From an archaeon (GTDB lineage Archaea > Nanobdellota > Nanobdellia > Pacearchaeales > GW2011-AR1), in the NCBI GenBank assembly GCA_027318675.1, contig DAHVOT010000008.1, positions 1 to 21,618 of the forward strand: a stretch of DNA of 21,618 nucleotides, read 5' to 3'. The notes below the pieces were generated by a model. That model was given only the letters and a program-made list of their open reading frames with translations. It did no database searches and was not told where the DNA came from. This document shows positions 19,747-21,618 of this stretch, in pieces. Positions within the stretch are counted from its first letter, which is position 1. Each line of letters begins with the position of its first letter. The translations under genes and the position numbers were made by a program.

Positions 19747-21618
19747 ATGAAAAAGGGGCTAATTAAAGCAGGGGTTGTAGGTTTTTTATGTCTAGCTTTT
19801 TTTTGTATTATTTTCTTTTCTCTATTCTCTTCAGCCTATTCAAATAAAGAAGAAATTCCAGAAAATTACGAATTATTTACTTTTGAGGAAAATCAATCTT
19901 TCATACTCAACACAACTATCTTATTTGATTTTGTAAAAAAAGGAAATTATAAATTAATCATCATAACTCCTTCAGGAGAAAGGATTTCTCGTATTTCCAC
20001 TAATGATAAATTTTTTCTTTCTCTTACAGAAGAGGGGGCATATTCTTTAATACTAAAGAGGGGAAATGGAAATAAATTCTATGCTTTTTTTGTAATTTCA
20101 TCTGAACCAGAACCAGGACCCAATCCAGAAGAACCAATTCAAGAACCAGCCGAAATAAATAAACCTGTGGAATGGACTAAAACAATTTCAGAAGAGAATT
20201 TGACTAATTTAATAGAAATACCCCCTGTAATTAATTTAACCCTGACAGATGTAACAGGAGAAAAAATAAATTATACTTTAATAAATATTGAAGGAAAAAA
20301 TTATATTAATTTAACAGATTCATTGCAAGAAAATATTTCTGGTGATATTAAAATAGAATACATTACTGAACCCCCAAAAGTAGAAGAAACAATAATCTCT
20401 GAAACTGTTAAAGAGATTGTAGTTTCTTCTCCAGAGAGTATATCTTATACAAATGTCCTTTCCTATACTTCTTTACCTAGAGAAATTTCTGATTTGAGTT
20501 TAGTACAGATATACTGGAGGGAACAGGATACTTACTTAGATTTTGTAGCGAGCGATACAAACAATAATGGGCTTTTTGATTTTGTTGAATGGACTGTACC
20601 TCATTTGTCTACCCAAACATTTGAAATAATAGTTATAACTAAAGCAGAGCATTTGGATTCAAACAAAAATTTTATATCAGATATCTATGCGCAAGTTAAG
20701 GAATTAGATGACTCTTGGTCAGAAATAATAAATGCAGAAGAATATGTAAGAGTTACATTTGAAATTCCATTAAATAGCACTAGAGATATAACTGTTTTTC
20801 CTAGAATAATTTCAGGGAACCCCACAATTGAGATTTATGAGAGTAATGGTGTTGAAAAAATAGCTGAATTTACGTCTCTAACATATAATGAATACAATAA
20901 AGTATATTTAACGAATTTAATAGGAGAACAAGACACATTTGATTTAAAGATAAAAGGAGGAAGTTTACAATTCGATCATATAATAGATCCTCAAATAAAT
21001 TATAATGTTAATTCAACTATGAGGGCTTATTGGGGAAGGCCTACTTCTTCGAGTAGGTGGTTAGCAGGAACAAATTCAACTTCTTCTCAATATGCGAATC
21101 TTGCAACAGAAAACTCAGTTTATGCTAGAAATGTTATGCCCTCCGGGACATCTAATGATTATCCTTTTTACAGATTTAATTTTACAATAAATGAAGATCT
21201 TAGTTGGATTACTTCAATTTATGTTAAATTTACAGGTTATGATAATGCATCAGAGACAGGAACAGTCTATGTATGGAGATTTGGAAATAGCACTTGGATG
21301 CCAATAGGAACAACTCCTGCAGCTAATGGAAACATTACTAGGAATTTTACTAGTGACTTTTCTAATTATCTAGATTCAAATGATCAATTCATTGTTCTTT
21401 GGGAAGGTGCAGCATATGATGCAGGAGATGCAGTTATTATAGATGAAGTTAGATTAATTGTCCAATATTTAGATAGGATATCTCCTACATTCAGCATCAT
21501 ACCTCAAAATGCTTCAATTTTCTATGGAAATGAATCTTTGGGAGTGGATTTTGACGCAACAGATGAAACTGGATTTGGTTATTATTCTGTTAATGATACA
21601 AGATTTTCAATAAAGATC
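19747..21618 (+). CDS. Large secreted surface protein, 3' end beyond the window
   Basis: The frame is open for 624 codons to the window edge. Signal sequence at about 7-34. A small beta domain (40-118) and a Pro/Glu-rich linker (EPEPGPNPEEPIQEP) follow. Residues about 225-300 form the same D-x-N-x-x-G-x-x-D-x-V-x-W-x-VPHLS-x-Q-x-F module as in the 1090-aa protein. A domain (300-415) contains FDLKIKGGSLQFDHIIDPQ. A sandwich (about 425-580) looks lectin-like or DUF-type extracellular (MRAYWGRPTSSSRW ... DAVIIDEVRLIVQYL). An Ig-like domain then starts (SPTFSIIPQNASIFYGN). It is rich in N-x-S/T. It is probably another envelope protein; whether it ends in a membrane helix and helical tail cannot be seen. 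Confidence 0.75.
   Translation, partial: MKKGLIKAGVVGFLCLAFFCIIFFSLFSSAYSNKEEIPENYELFTFEENQSFILNTTILFDFVKKGNYKLIIITPSGERISRISTNDKFFLSLTEEGAYSLILKRGNGNKFYAFFVISSEPEPGPNPEEPIQEPAEINKPVEWTKTISEENLTNLIEIPPVINLTLTDVTGEKINYTLINIEGKNYINLTDSLQENISGDIKIEYITEPPKVEETIISETVKEIVVSSPESISYTNVLSYTSLPREISDLSLVQIYWREQDTYLDFVASDTNNNGLFDFVEWTVPHLSTQTFEIIVITKAEHLDSNKNFISDIYAQVKELDDSWSEIINAEEYVRVTFEIPLNSTRDITVFPRIISGNPTIEIYESNGVEKIAEFTSLTYNEYNKVYLTNLIGEQDTFDLKIKGGSLQFDHIIDPQINYNVNSTMRAYWGRPTSSSRWLAGTNSTSSQYANLATENSVYARNVMPSGTSNDYPFYRFNFTINEDLSWITSIYVKFTGYDNASETGTVYVWRFGNSTWMPIGTTPAANGNITRNFTSDFSNYLDSNDQFIVLWEGAAYDAGDAVIIDEVRLIVQYLDRISPTFSIIPQNASIFYGNESLGVDFDATDETGFGYYSVNDTRFSIKI

Noticed and set aside
1..21618. 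tRNA, rRNA or insertion sequence
   Set aside because: I found no tRNA-like cloverleaf, no conserved rRNA segment, and no transposase or terminal inverted repeats flanking any segment.

Overview
The window looks like chromosome from an AT-rich archaeon, probably a DPANN-type lineage (Pacearchaeota/Woesearchaeota/Nanoarchaeota-like). The grounds are: very low GC; archaeal TATA boxes placed about 25 nt before start codons (leaderless mRNAs) for the first gene of nearly every transcription unit; GGAGG-type Shine-Dalgarno sites only before internal operon genes; a HerA-type ATPase, a stand-alone PRC-barrel protein and many small winged-helix, AbrB and RHH regulators; and a mass of secreted Asn-rich proteins with N-x-S/T sequons. 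The lineage is inferred from style, not from a marker gene.

Region 1-4260 is regulatory and repeat-rich. It holds a PRC-barrel protein, a small winged-helix protein, and two convergent paralogues (875-1804 + and 2053-2688 -) built as N-terminal coiled coil, repetitive linker and C-terminal winged helix. Both paralogues have 12-bp DNA repeats inside the linker-coding DNA. The upstream gap of the second (2689-3215) holds more of the same palindromic AACAnnTGTT boxes plus TTCCAGCACA repeats. Next come two small unrecognised genes (3216-4088 +) that share another repeat, TAACCTAAGTGCAA, also found in the non-coding DNA on either side.

Region 4265-12822 holds two divergent surface units. Leftward: a 68-aa ribbon-helix-helix-like protein, overlapping a 1090-aa type I membrane protein, then a small secreted protein. 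Rightward: a two-gene operon (8432-12822) of a 679-aa membrane protein with extracellular Ig-like domains and a 784-aa HerA/FtsK-superfamily ATPase with a signal sequence, extracellular domain and membrane anchor.

Region 12819-19605 is one tightly overlapping leftward operon. In transcription order it encodes a 53-aa AbrB-type protein, a 108-aa secreted protein, a 399-aa secreted protein, a 401-aa type I membrane protein, a 673-aa type I membrane protein and a 626-aa secreted protein. A further secreted-protein gene starts at 19747 and runs off the right edge.

The surface genes look like parts of one cell-envelope system. Three type I proteins (1090, 673 and 679 aa) end in the same kind of short cytoplasmic helical-hairpin tail, the 1090- and 673-aa proteins are paralogues in their C-terminal halves, and the 399- and 626-aa proteins share their N-terminal domain. 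The membrane-anchored ATPase is the only obvious motor. A surface or translocation machine driven by it is a hypothesis from context, not something the sequence proves.
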